Below, piece after piece: positions 44,149-55,289 of a stretch of DNA of 64,000 nt. Below the pieces are notes generated by a model. The model had not been told where the DNA came from. It worked only from the letters and a program-made list of their open reading frames with translations, and did not search any database. The stretch comes from Tipula vernalis (lineage: Eukaryota; Arthropoda; Insecta; Diptera; Tipulidae): positions 209,916,420 through 209,980,419 of the forward strand of contig OY282560.1 in NCBI GenBank assembly GCA_958295665.1, given 5' to 3'. Position numbers and translations under genes: made by a program. Every line of letters begins with the position of its first letter. Within the stretch, counting starts at the first letter, position 1.

Positions 44149-46641
44149 CACACAAAAACTGCTACATATGCTTTCTCAACTGGCGAGTTTTTACGCTTGC
44201 TGTTTTTAATGTTTATTGGACCTGCATAGTCCAGTTCAGTTTTTGAGAATGGTCTGCTCTGGATGCATCTTACTGCAGGTAAATTTGCCATTTTTTCTCA
44301 GACTTGTTGGATCGGTAACGAATACAAACTGTACAGGATCTTACGAGTTTTTTGACGGTGTATCTTGCGCCTACCATCCAATATTGATTACGGATAATGC
44401 TCAGAATTAGAGTATTTCCAGGATGCATATTGTTCAAATGAATATCCCGAACAATCAATTCACATAATTTATGGTTTTTTGGTAAGATCACTGGATACTT
44501 TGCCGAATATTTCAAATTTGATTTGCTTAATCGCCCCTCCTACTCGTAGTAATTCACTTGAACCGATAAACGGATCTAAAGACGACAATTGATTCTTTGC
44601 TGGAAGTGAACAAGACTTGTTGAGAATAGAGATTTCATTAAAGAATTCTATTTTTTGAATATTGCGAAGGATTATGGCTTCAGCTGCTTGCAGCTCGAAT
44701 GGAGTAATTGATGATTAGGTTACCCCTTGCTTCGCTCTTCCGAATCTTAGAACGTAGACCATGATTTTTCGAAGTTTGAACCACGAAGAATGTTTGATTA
44801 TGAGGTTGGTTACAATGTCATCTTCATGGCTAATTTCAGTCAATACGTTGATGTATTTTGGCCTTTCCTCTAAGTCCATGTCTTGAGAAGATATTGGTAT
44901 TGATTTCGTTGTTGACCAGCTATGTTCTGGTTCTCGTAACCAACTTGGCCCATTCCACCAAAGTTGCGAGTTGACTAGATCTTGTGGTTTTACGCCTCTT
45001 GAAATGGCATCAGCTGGATTCTGCTTGGATGAAACATGTTGCCATTGGCTTCGTGGAATAGATTCCAAGATGAACGAGGTTCGATTGCCTATGAAATTCT
45101 TCCATCCTTTTGGGACATCAGATATCCAATGAAGAACTATCATATAATCAGTCCATGCGAATACATTTATGGTTTCATATTGTAAGAATTTAATGCAAGA
45201 ATTGACTGATTTGCATATAACAGAACTGCACAACATAGCTCCAACCTGGGAAGGGTTATTTGTTTTATTGGGGCTACTTTACTTTTAACGCATACAATAT
45301 TGATAGACAATTCGCAAATTTCGTTAACTGTTCTTAAATATAAAACACAGCCATATGCAGCTTCCGATGCGTCACAGAAAGCGTGTAACTGAACCGTTGT
45401 TGGATTTTGAATTGACGTCAGACATCTAGGGATTTGTATTTTTTCTAGAGTTGGAAGCGATTGGTAGACACTTTGCCAGGAATTTATGACATGATTGGGT
45501 AAGCTAGCGTCCCACTCGAATTTTAGCAGCCATAGTCTCTGAAGCAGTATTTTAAACAATATTATTGTTGGAGCAAGCCAACCCAATGGATCATATACTT
45601 TTAATGCCGTGGACAGGATCTTACGTTTGGTCCAAATAATTTTGCGTTCATCTTGCTGCACTTTGAACGAAAATGTGCCTGTTTCTGAATTCCAAACAAT
45701 TCCCAATGTTTTGATTGTTGCGTAATCTTCAATTAATTTTGGAGTATTCTCTATTTGTTTTTCCGAAAAGGTATCCAAAAATTCATGCGAGTTCGCTGTT
45801 GCTTAAAATCTCACATATTTGGTTCTTGAGTTCAACTGCATGGGGAATAGTTTCACAACCAGTGAGCAAATCGTCAATATAAAAACCATTTCGGATAACG
45901 TATGTTGCTTGGAGATATAAATGTTCATAAGGCTCAGTGGATTTTTTGAGAGTGTTAACTGCTAAATAAGGCGCGCATGCCGTGCCATACGTGACTGTGT
46001 TTAATTTGTACACTTTCACGCCACAAAATCAACTGATAATTTGCATCATCAGGGGCAATTGCATTTCGACGAAATTTTAAGAGGATCATGGTTAAATCTG
46101 TCTGGATGTTTGGGCCAATTTGTAAAATGTCATTTAGTGACACCTGCGAGCTCGTTTTGCATGAAGCGTCAAAAACGACTCTCAGTTTGGTGGTGGTGCT
46201 ACTGACCTTGACGACGGCATGATGTGGTAGGTAATACTTCTCATCGTCTCGTGTTGGAATCTTCTCTGATGGTATGTAAGTTATGTAACCCAATGCAATA
46301 AACTCATTCATGAATAATTTACAAGCTTCGAAGAGTTCCGGCATTCGTGAAGATTTCCTCTCCATCGCTAACAATCTCTGGTGTGCTGCCTTGAACGAAC
46401 TGCCTAGTGTTGATTTCGGCTCTTTGAACGGTAACCGTACAACAAATCGACCGTCAGGATTCCTTACTGTTGTCTGCTCGTAATGGGTTTCACATGGGTG
46501 GCTCGGCTCACGCTGTTTCACAGGTTGTGCTACTTCTTCAACTTCCCAAAATTTGTGCAGCAAATGGTGAATCTCTTCATTGGTTGGTTCAAATGTTGGT
46601 TCGGCGATGGCGTGTAGGTTGCAAGTGATTGGTACATACTA
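44146..46641 (-). pseudogene. BEL/Pao Pol relic in opposite orientation
   Basis: Read from right to left: Pol start with LLHKFWEVEEVAQPVKQ (46563), VRLPFKEPKSTLGSS, YYLPHHAVVKVSSTTTKLRV, then an RT region lacking the first-Asp motif (a deletion near 46040-46060 fuses AIAPDDANYQLI), TVTYGTACAPYLAVN, active site YIDDLLTG (near 45870), RNase H with LHAFCDASEAAYGCVLY (near 45370) and AWTDYMIVLHWIS (near 45150), WWNGPSWL (near 44960), and integrase zinc site HLNNMHPGNTLILS (near 44435), ending inside the core at DYAGPINIKNSK (near 44215). Gag, protease, the integrase end and LTRs are missing. Confidence 0.88.
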
Positions 46642-46890
46642 AGTTAACAATAATAACACTTATCCGAAGGTTATGATGACAACTATACTCCAGATGACCA
46701 GTCAAAGCAATCGAAATCTAAAAGGAAAAGTATAAATATTAAGTAATTTATCCATTTCATAATATAAAATGTGTTTGTTTACTTACGAGTAAATTCGAAA
46801 TGTCATAAATGTCAAAGTTCTTTTTTATCGATATCAATTATCGATATCAAACGTGGGAAACTTAAGCAATTGTATATTGCCCCACCAACA
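46642..46890 (+). repeat. Probable 5' LTR remnant of a BEL/Pao element
   Basis: It is inferred as LTR because a primer site follows directly and the end CCCCACCAACA resembles the inner end of the intact BEL LTR (GCACCCCAACA). No second copy was found downstream, so its start is not defined. Two copies of TATCGATA lie at 46826-46833 and 46839-46846. Confidence 0.45.
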
Positions 46891-46908
46891 TGGTCCTTCG
46901 AGCCGGAT
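46891..46908 (+). promoter_or_regulatory. Primer-binding site, complementary to tRNA-Tyr
   Basis: TGGTCCTTCGAGCCGGAT, identical to the site of the intact BEL at 9202-9219. This shows that the following leader and Gag belong to the same lineage of BEL elements. Confidence 0.85.
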
Positions 46909-46930
46909 AAAGTTCCGAAAATTATAATTT

Positions 46931-47760
46931 GTTCTCGCCATTTTGAGAAGAGTGTTGTGAGAGTAAGTGAACAAATTGAAAACCAAAGTGATAAATTAAA
47001 TCCGCCGCGGTTTCAAATTAATTAATCCAAATTAAATGCGTAAAGCCATTCAATTATGTAATTAAAAAGGACACGTGTTTAAATAATACAAAGTATATCG
47101 CGGTGTCAAATTCTCGCCATTTTGAGAAAATTATATTGTGTTCGCCAGTGAACAAATCAAGGGACACGTGTTATACAAACAAAAGTGCAGTGCATGTTCG
47201 AGAACAGTGTATTGTGTTCGTAAGTGAACAAACATTTTTTTTTTTGTTCGCCATTTTCGAGAATAGTTTATTGCGTTCGATAGTGAACAAGTTAAAGGAC
47301 ACGTGTTTAATATAATATAAAGTGCATCGCGGTGTTATGATCTCGCCATTTGAGATAAGGGGAATAAATTTATCTTGCCATTGGAGATAAAGTTTAATTC
47401 TGATCTCGCCATTGAGATAAAGAGAGATCATTGATCCTCGCTATTTGAGATCAGGCGTATGTGTTAAGTTCTCACCGATTAAGAAAGTATATTGTGTTCA
47501 CCTTTGAATAAACGGAGAGCCAATTTTCAAATTGGGCAAATAATCGAATCGTCTAGAAACGCCAATAGACAATAGTATAATAAGGCGCATTACCATTCCA
47601 ACAATCAGCGACGTAACTTTATAGTCTGAACACAAAATTACGAATTTAATCCGCCGCGTTTGTCAAATCCAAAGGCTAAATTAAACGCGTGAAGCCATTA
47701 AATCAGTGAAACAGGATACGTGTTTATAAATTCCAAACTAAATTGTGGCGTGAGGTGAAA
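46931..47760 (+). repeat. Leader array of short hairpins and direct repeats
   Basis: Between primer site and Gag are about ten short inverted repeats of two kinds: TCTCGCCATTTTGAGA-like (46931, 47111, 47247, 47340, 47371, 47403, 47433) and TGTTCGCCAGTGAACA-like (47139, 47215, 47274). The stem changes but usually stays paired while the loop keeps GCCAT or a variant. GGACACGTGTTTA recurs near 47083, 47162, 47297 and (changed) 47713. A ~110-bp direct repeat joins 46991-47105 and 47645-47755 (AATCCGCCGCG ... AAGCCATT ... ACGTGTTTA). Confidence 0.8.
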
Positions 47761-47818
47761 CTATGGTTAATTAAAGAGCACCTCATTAACGTGTGTTCCC
47801 GGTTAATTCAATCGTACG

Positions 47819-48775
47819 ATGTCCGAAATAGCAAGCCTCAAGAAGCAGCGTTCAACATTGAAGGGCAAGTTAACCAACATTGTTAAATTCAGTAACACCG
47901 TAAATGAAGATATGGATACCGACGCAATCAGGACGCGGCTGAGTCGTGTTGACGAGTTATTAAACGAATTTACCATCGTTGAAAGAAAATTATTTGATGC
48001 TAACCCTGAAGAAGAATCCGATGTGGACTTCGAAGAGAAATATTATGTGGCAAAGGCAGAGTTGACTTCAATCGTTAGATAACGCACAATGGTACCTGGT
48101 AATGAGATTCAATTAGGGGACGTAACATTAAACGCATCCCATGTCGGTCAAGGTGAAGTGAAGTTACCAAAAACTAGTATACCACATATTTCCGGTGATT
48201 ATGCGGAGTGGCAGTCATTTTAAGACTTATTCTCAACCAACATTCACGATTCAACAATGTTGAGTGCTGTTCAGAAGTTGTCGTACTTAAAGGGGTCATT
48301 AAGGGGCGAAGAAGCTGCCTTGCTTCGGCACATTAGCATCACTGAGGCAAACTACTTAGAAGCGTTAAACAAATTGAAGAGCAGATACGATCGGAAAAAA
48401 CATATAGTGAATTCGTTCATTCGAACATTCGTAGAGCACCCTCCGTTACACACCGCAACCGCTGGAAAAATGAAAAATCTGCGAGATTCAGCAGATGAAG
48501 TGGTACGTGGTCTCAAGGATCTTGGTCCAAATTTCTTCAAATTAGAATCGATGCTTTGGAATCACTAAATTCTTCATTAAAATGGGGAAATTCTAAAGCT
48601 TCCGTAAAGAGCCACGTAGTCGCAAGCAAAACAGTCAGCTATGCATGCGCATTCTGTGAGAACCCAAATCATGCATTGTTCAATTGCTCACAGTTCAACA
48701 ATTTACATGTCAACCAGCGAAGAGAATGGATACGAAAGGAAACATCACACATTGCTGCACCTTAAACCACCGAAA
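47819..48775 (+). pseudogene. BEL/Pao Gag
   Basis: The frame at 47819 begins MSEIASLKKQRSTLKGKLTN, close to the intact BEL protein from its Met6. It stops at 48082. The second block has FSGDYAEWQSF-type sequence (ISGDYAEWQSF near 48195) with TAA in place of the following Phe codon, then KLSYLKGSLRGEEAALLRHI (48257-48568). A deletion removes part of the middle region near 48535. The knuckle CAFCENPNHALFNC lies near 48648 in the 48556-48765 frame. Confidence 0.88.
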
Positions 48776-48919
48776 GCGGAAAATGCTGCTGGTAACCAGG
48801 CATCGGCGTCAAAGGGAGAGGCACCATCCAGTACCTCTTCAGCAGTAAATTCGAATCGCGCCGAGCTCCAAATGCGACAGACAGTCAGTCCTACCAACAG
48901 CATTAATTACTGTGCTGGA

Positions 48920-51300
48920 TTTTTACGGAAAACCTCAGGTTTGTCGAGCATTGCTAGACTCTGGCTCTCAAGCCAGTTTCATTACTGAATCTTGCTTGCA
49001 GTGACTGAATTTAAAGCGAGTTAACTCACGAGCCGCAGTAAGTGGTCTAGGGCGGACAAAGGCTGGAACCACAAGGCCATCCGACTTTCAACGTCAATGC
49101 ATTAGTCTTATCCAAGCTAACCTCAGATTTACCATCGCAAACGATCACTGGTATTCCAGCGGATATGTGGAATACATTGCAATTAGCAGATCCAAATTTC
49201 AATCATCCAGGTATAGTGGATATTTTAATTGGCGCAGATAATTTCTTTTCAGTTTTGCTTGATGAAAGAAAGCAATTCAATCGAGAGGGTCCAATCCTTC
49301 AAAAAACCATATTTGGCTGGGTAGTATCAGGAAGATGTGATACAGAAGCAGAAACGAAGACATCATGTTTAATTATAAATAGCATGGAAACAGAAGCCGA
49401 TATCGACGTCACTTTAAGTCGGTTCTGGGAGATAGACTCGGTTGGAGAACAAAGAAGTATTCTGTCATCCGAGGAGAAATTATGTGAGAATCACTATCAA
49501 GAGAACGTAACGCGCGGTGCAAATGGCAAATTTATGGTACGCTTACCATTAAAACAACCAGCAACTGAGTTGAGCAACACTTTGAATATCGCTATACAAA
49601 AGCTGCGGAATAAGGAGAGACGATTTGTGAGAGATGGGGAATTTAAAACTTTATATCACTCCTTCATGAAAGAGTATGAACAGTTGCGCCACATGGAGAA
49701 ATTACCAGACAACGAAATCACCAACGAAGGTTATTACCTATCACATCATGGAGTTTTAAGAAATACGAGTTCTACGACAAAACTTCGGGTCGTGTTCGAC
49801 GGGTCTGCAAAAAGCAACATAGGGCAGTCCCTTAATAATTACTTAGCAGTGGGTCCTACTATACAATCGAGCCTGTACTCCATAATCCTTCGTTTTCGGG
49901 AACATAAATTTGCCATTTCCGCAGACATCGAAAAAATGTACCGGCAGATGTTGATAAATCAATGCGATACAAAGTTCCAGAAAATCGTATGGCGTCGGCA
50001 GCTGTCGGAACCCATTGCCTTCTACCGACTCTTAACAGTAACTTACGGATTGTCTAGCGCACCATTTTTGACCATAAAATGTCTCCAACAAATAGTAGAA
50101 GAGCATAAACATTCCCATCCAATAGCGTGTCACGAAATAGAGAAGAACATTTACGTAGACGATCTAATGATTCCTGTGGACTCCGTGCAACAAGGCCTTC
50201 AATTAAATGAAGATATCAGCAACCTATTACGTCAATATGGCTTTCAACTAAGGAAATGGTCTTCTAATTGCCAACTAATTCTAGATTCTGTTCCAAACAA
50301 AGCAGATATCGGAAACGTTAAGCAATTAGATGATGCGGCAGCTGAGTCTTCAAACTACATAAAGGTCCTAGGTGTAAGTTGGGATCCACTAAAGGATAAC
50401 TTTATATTCAAAGCATCCGACCAAATTCATACACACATTACAAAACGAATCGTTCTGTCGGAGGCTAGTAGGTTGTTCAATCCGCTCGGGTGGTTGGCAC
50501 TTGTGGTTGTAGCAGTAAAAATATTTATACAGAAACTATGGATTCTAAATATACAGTGGGACGATCCATTACCAGCAGAACAGAAACAGCAGTGGCAAAG
50601 AATACGGTCAAATCTACAGGAAGTTGAACACATCACAATACCAAGATTCCTTCGTTCTTCGTCTGATTCTACGGTAGATTTGCATGGGTTCTGTGATACC
50701 AGCGAGCGCGCGTACGCTGCAGTCATTTACTTCCGCATTAACACATCTGACGGAGTATTCGTGCGGTAAGTGTCAGGCAAAAGTAAAGTTACCCCAATCA
50801 AGCAAGTGTCGTTACCAAGGTTGGAGTTATGTGGTGCTGTACTTTTGTCCAAGGTTATACAGACAGTGAAACAAGAAACCAGTTTGAAAATCAACAATAC
50901 ATTTGCGTGAACCGATTCAAAAATCGTGCTCGACTGGTTGGCTTGTGAACCTCGCCGATGGACAACCTTCGTAGATAATCGGACTTCGGCGATCATGGAT
51001 GTTACACCACGTAAATATTGGCGCCATGTACCATCGTCGCAGAATCCGGCAGATTGTGCCAGTCGAGGCATGATTGCTCCAGAACTATATAAGCATAAAC
51101 TATGGTGGAATGGACCAGACTGGCTGAATTATAGTGAAGAATATTGGCCGAAACAAGAAAGTCAATATGGATGCAAGGAAGAGGAAAGACCAATAAAGGT
51201 GGAGACGTTCGTGGGATTCGTCATTAACGATTTATTTGACGAAGTATTCATCATATCTCAAACTACAACGAGTCGTCGCGTTCATTACGAATGAGAATAA
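48920..51300 (+). pseudogene. BEL/Pao protease, RT and RNase H
   Basis: Protease LLDSGSQASFITES has its Asp codon at 48957-48959; a TGA follows near 49004. The long open frame 49165-50769 (534 codons) spans VDILIGADNFFSVLL, the Pol linker, RT with KLRVVFDGSAKS, ISADIEKMYRQM and the intact active site YVDDLM (near 50156), and the start of RNase H (LHGFCDTSERAYAAVIYF). A TAA at 50767-50769 ends it. RNase H goes on with LPRLELCGAVLL and a TGA that replaces the Trp codon before TDSKIVLDWL (near 50910), then NPADCASRG and WWNGPDWLNY. A frame change near 51230 precedes the end. Confidence 0.9.
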
Positions 51301-52897
51301 TCATTGTTTTTGTACTATTTTAATTGTATTAAATAATAACTGGCCATAATAATTTAAACTAAAGTAAAATTAAATAAACATTGTCTCGTGTTTTTTCAAT
51401 CTGATGTTTGATTTTCTTTGGATACGACCAAATACCTAACACGAGGAATTCATCTATAATTCGCCGCAAGAACAGTGTAAATAAAGCTTGCGGAACGCAT
51501 ACGTTAAATCGTCAAAAAAAACAACTTAAACGATTAATAAAATCACATTTCCGAAATAACACCTTTATCAACGTCTTGATTTGACATACGGCACACTTAA
51601 TATATTTATCTTTATTTATATTTAACTGAAAAAATATTTTGATCATCCACAAGAAGAAAAAAAAATCCAATTTTATTTAATCTTCGAACAGAAGAGTCAT
51701 AAAATAAAACCAACATCTTAAATTCCAAAAAAACAAGAAAAATACCTTCTGTCTGTTTATCGATGACCGACTGATCATCCGAAATCAAATGAATTTGGTT
51801 TATTTTATTATTGGGTTTCGTTGTTTATTTATATGTACCAAGTTGTTAACACAAATTTTCTTTAATTCAAAATGACAAATGATCCACCGATGACTTTAAT
51901 TTTTTTTTTTTGTTAGATTTATTAAATTCAACACCACACGTTCTCAAAGATCGATATCATTCAGATTTAATTGAGTGTGAAAAAGGAGCATATTACGGAT
52001 ATATGTAGTTTTGACAAACATTTCACACAAATTAAAACGGTTGATTTTGTTTGATCGGTACTGTATTGTATATTTGTTTACTTAACAGTTTTTGTTGGTG
52101 TTTTTTTTTTGTTTTGTTCAAACTGAAATATGAGACAATGATGAGCTTGTAATATTCTTTGTTGTACAAATTCAACATTATTATTTATGATGTTCCTATT
52201 GAGTCAGCATAAACGTAATAAAAATTTAATAATTTTTCAACATTAATTCTCAGTGATTAGAAGAACAACACCACACAAAACAAAAAACACATCGAAAGTG
52301 TTAATGTGGATACACGCAGGTACAAATATTGATCCGTAATAAAAAAATGACATCTTAATAAAAGTTTTCTTTAATTAATTACCATCGTCATCATCATCAA
52401 TAAAAATACAAATAATAAATTCAAATTAATCATAAAGCCATGAGATAAAAATAAATTATGTATTGATAATAATTAATGATGTAAACGGCGTGGTAATTAG
52501 TCTGCAGAAGATATAAATGAAATTTACAAAACAATGATACAGTAAATCAGATAGTAACATTAAATAGGAAAAACAAAAGGAAAAGCATGATTAAGAATAA
52601 GTAATGTCATTATACTGGTTGAAGATAGAATTCAATAAAAGGCAATGGCGAAAAAAGCGAAGCTATACGCACGTTTTTATCAAACCGGTTGTGCAGCCCT
52701 AATGCTAATATTAAATACTAGTAGAGTAGTAGTACTTCATCTACAAATTTTTAGAGAACCCATTTCCAATGAGTCCGGTCTGAGATTTCTATTTTATTTG
52801 CACTTGCTTAAAGTTAAGGTGAAATTCACTGTTTACGAAATCCAGATACCAAAACTCATGTAATTGTGTAGAACTTTAATATTTCTGGTTAAAATAT
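51301..52897. other. AT-rich unassigned DNA
   Basis: No gene or transposon end is recognised. The sequence is AT-rich with homopolymer runs. The reading frame at 52645-52863 has no family resemblance that I can see. Confidence 0.45.
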
Positions 52898-53565
52898 TAA
52901 GGCATTTCAGTATCCCTTTTGCTTTTTGTAATATGGCCCATGGTACCACGCCGACTACCAGCTCGTGGGCTTTTATATTTCCTCTACTATTGAAATGCCC
53001 TGGCGCCCGTTTACGTGTAATATGGATGTTGAACTAATTTGTCATCTCATTAAGAGATGAGAGAGAGTTCTGGACTACTTTCGACGTGAGGAGATGTTAT
53101 TGAAAAGATTTATTGGCAGCCTGACTATCCGTATATATGTATGTATATGAATATTACCAACCGATATTACATTATACCTCAACCAGTCCACGATTTCGTT
53201 TATGGCAGTTACTTCAGTTTGAAAAATGCTACAATAGTCGGGGAAATGGAAGGAGAGGTTTTTCAGAAGTTTCCCTTCCTTTTTTGAACCATCAGTGAAG
53301 AAATGTATAACTCTTGGTTCCAGAACTGCATCTTTTATCCAGTCCTCTCTAAAGGGGATCATAGTCCGGAACTTTGTGTAGTGACGGGACAGTATAGTCG
53401 GTGGTCTTGGGAATCCCTTTGTTGCACAATACAGATGAGGGCCCTACATTGCTACAGGTCCACATTGAGGTGGATTTCAATCGTATGGCAGTATAAGCTG
53501 TCAGTTGTTTTCCCAAGATTTCTAGAGGAGTTAGATATAGAATAGTTTCCAGTGCCTAAGTAGAA
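52898..53565 (-). pseudogene. LOA LINE fragment (RNase H region)
   Basis: Parallel to 28045-28710 of the LOA element: the frame 53075-53362 contains AVLEPRVIHFFTDGSKKEGK and FQTEVTAINEIVDWLRYNVI. The FCEEL part of the RNase H domain is deleted between KKEGK and LLKNL. Truncated at both ends. Confidence 0.85.
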
Positions 53566-53589
53566 GTGCTCTTCAGTGCAGTTATATGT

Positions 53590-53845
53590 AGTAATATTTA
53601 CCAAGTTTTGAAATATGCTGGTTTGAACATTGGGTTGAGCATTGAGTATAGAGTTGAGTTGACACAATTTGCGGGTTGAGTTGAGTTGGGGTTGGATTAA
53701 TACATAGTGAGCAGATGATCAAATTTGTATATATGCAGGTTTAAGGATTGAGTTGAAAGAGTGTTTGCTGCTGAGTTGTGGGTTGGGGGTTGAATTGGGC
53801 TTTAGTTAGAGTTGGATTAGTATCTAGTGAGTGTGTATAATATTT
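53590..53845. repeat. GAGTTG-rich duplicated minisatellite
   Basis: Two diverged units each rich in GGGTTGA and GAGTTG end in GTTGGATTAxTAxxTAGTGAG (53691 and 53812). Spacing is about 120 bp. No coding role is seen. Confidence 0.6.
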
Positions 53846-54186
53846 AAACCAATCCATACGCCTTGACCGATTTGAACCAAACCTTACACAAATATTGTTT
53901 AAGACAAAGTCACGGTTAATAGATATGTCAAACCTCAAATTGATTTACAGATGTATACACACGAAAAATCGAACATTGAAAATAGTGATGATTACAACGG
54001 GACCGTAACGACGATATCCCGCAATTTGAAATCCCGCTTAGTTAAAATCGTGCCCAAAAAAAAACATTTTAAATTCCATTTTTTCATAATCCTGCTTTAA
54101 AAACCTCGGTTTCGCAAAAATCAAAATCCCCGGTTTTGATTTTTATTTTACTTTAAATTAAAATTTTCCTTCACCAGAAGGGGCAG

Positions 54187-54312
54187 TCCTCGGGATTACA
54201 GGATTTTGTAGCCTTTGGATTTTGTCCTCTCGGAATTTTGTACCCTCGGGATTATGTATATAGTCAGGATTTTGTTCCCTCGGGATTTTATACCCTCAGG
54301 ATTTTGTACCCT
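54187..54312. repeat. 16-17-bp minisatellite, about eight units
   Basis: Units follow CCCTCGGGATTTTGTA with small changes (CCTCTCGGAATTTTGTA, CCCTCGGGATTATGTA, CCCTCAGGATTTTGTA). The array ends at CCCTAAAATGAT, where the dispersed repeat shared with 21121 begins. Confidence 0.85.
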
Positions 54313-54378
54313 AAAATGATTTTTGGATGAAGTTCTGGAATATGGCCAATTAGGATGGAACTTGTCTAATCTTCAATA
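54303..54378 (+). repeat. Dispersed repeat shared with 21121-21190
   Basis: CTAAAATGATTTTTGGAT, then GGAATATGGCCAATTAG and GxAACTTGxC, are found in the same order and spacing at 21121-21180 (GGAATATGTCCAATTAG). The family is unknown. Confidence 0.7.
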
Positions 54379-54676
54379 TCCAATTTACCACTAGCTTTAC
54401 CAGGATTAGGTGTTATTAGCCATGATTTTAAGTCAAACGCTTCATCGCCAAGTAGGTTGTCTATTTTCATCAACCACTTTTAAAAATGATGTTATTATTC
54501 TGTACTAATTAAAATTACCCCTAAATCACTGCTATGTTAATTACTCTTATTAAGATTCAAACCAATTAATTTAGTATTGTTTATGTTTTTGCATAAAATA
54601 ATGAAGTATAAGAAAATTCAAGCGCATACAACAATGAAATTCAATCGGCGCACGAATAATGTGTACGGCCGAAAAT

Positions 54677-54783
54677 AAAACTAACATTAGGTGTCCACCG
54701 AGGGAAACAAAGTTTTTTATAAACGTAATGAAATTCTTTATTTGAAATGGAATATTTATTTCCTTCACTGAATCTGCTCTTTA
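54677..54783 (+). repeat. Dispersed repeat, inverted copy at 60727-60830
   Basis: ACTAACATTAGGTGTC, GGGAAACAAA, AATGGAATAT and TCCTTCACTG occur here in order and in reverse complement at 60727-60830, with similar spacing. A minus frame over it (FVSLGGHLMLVL) is of unknown meaning. Confidence 0.65.
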
Positions 54784-55289
54784 AACAACAACAAAAAAAA
54801 CAAACAAAAAAATTTACCTCTCTCTTGCTTTTACGAACATTTTTGTTTCCTTGTTTTTGTTTTTTTTTTTGGTATATTATGTAGATGTGCGTCTGTATAT
54901 TATCTTGTACGTACATAATTGAGTCGATTGTTGTCGATTAGTTTTAGTTTAGAAAAAAAACTTATGAACGTCGGTCGTGCGATTTTTTGTATCGCGAAAT
55001 AAAAAAGATGAATTAAGATATGGGTTTTCTTAATTAAAATACGCATTTTTCGTCTAATATGAATGGACACGCGTTTTTCAGTAGTAAACTACTTGTAATT
55101 GTTTACTTTTTTTTAAAATTCCTGAATATCTGTGAATTTATTTATTTATTTAGTTATCCTTATCACCAACTTATTTAATTGTCTATATAGTTATAACGAA
55201 CTGGTTACATTATTAAAAAATTTAATAAAATTATATCATTAAAATATTTCAAAATTTTTTTTCTTCAAAATTTACCAATAATCTAAATG

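Larger units (their letters stand above)
46891..51300 (+). mobile_element. BEL/Pao element, 3' truncated
   Basis: Primer site, long leader, Gag, protease, RT and RNase H are in order on the plus strand. It ends at the start of the RNase H to integrase link; integrase and 3' LTR are absent. Lesions are few compared with the relics to its left, so it is of intermediate age. Confidence 0.88.
53846..55289. other. Unassigned DNA with small repeats
   Basis: Apart from the minisatellite at 54187-54312, the dispersed block at 54303-54378 and the block at 54677-54783, nothing is recognised. The 91-codon minus frame near 54641-54916 is low complexity and is not supported. Confidence 0.45.

Noticed and set aside
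52645..52863. 72-codon frame beginning MAKKAKLYARFY
   Set aside because: No recognisable domain, no neighbour in frame and no splice signals that I would trust.
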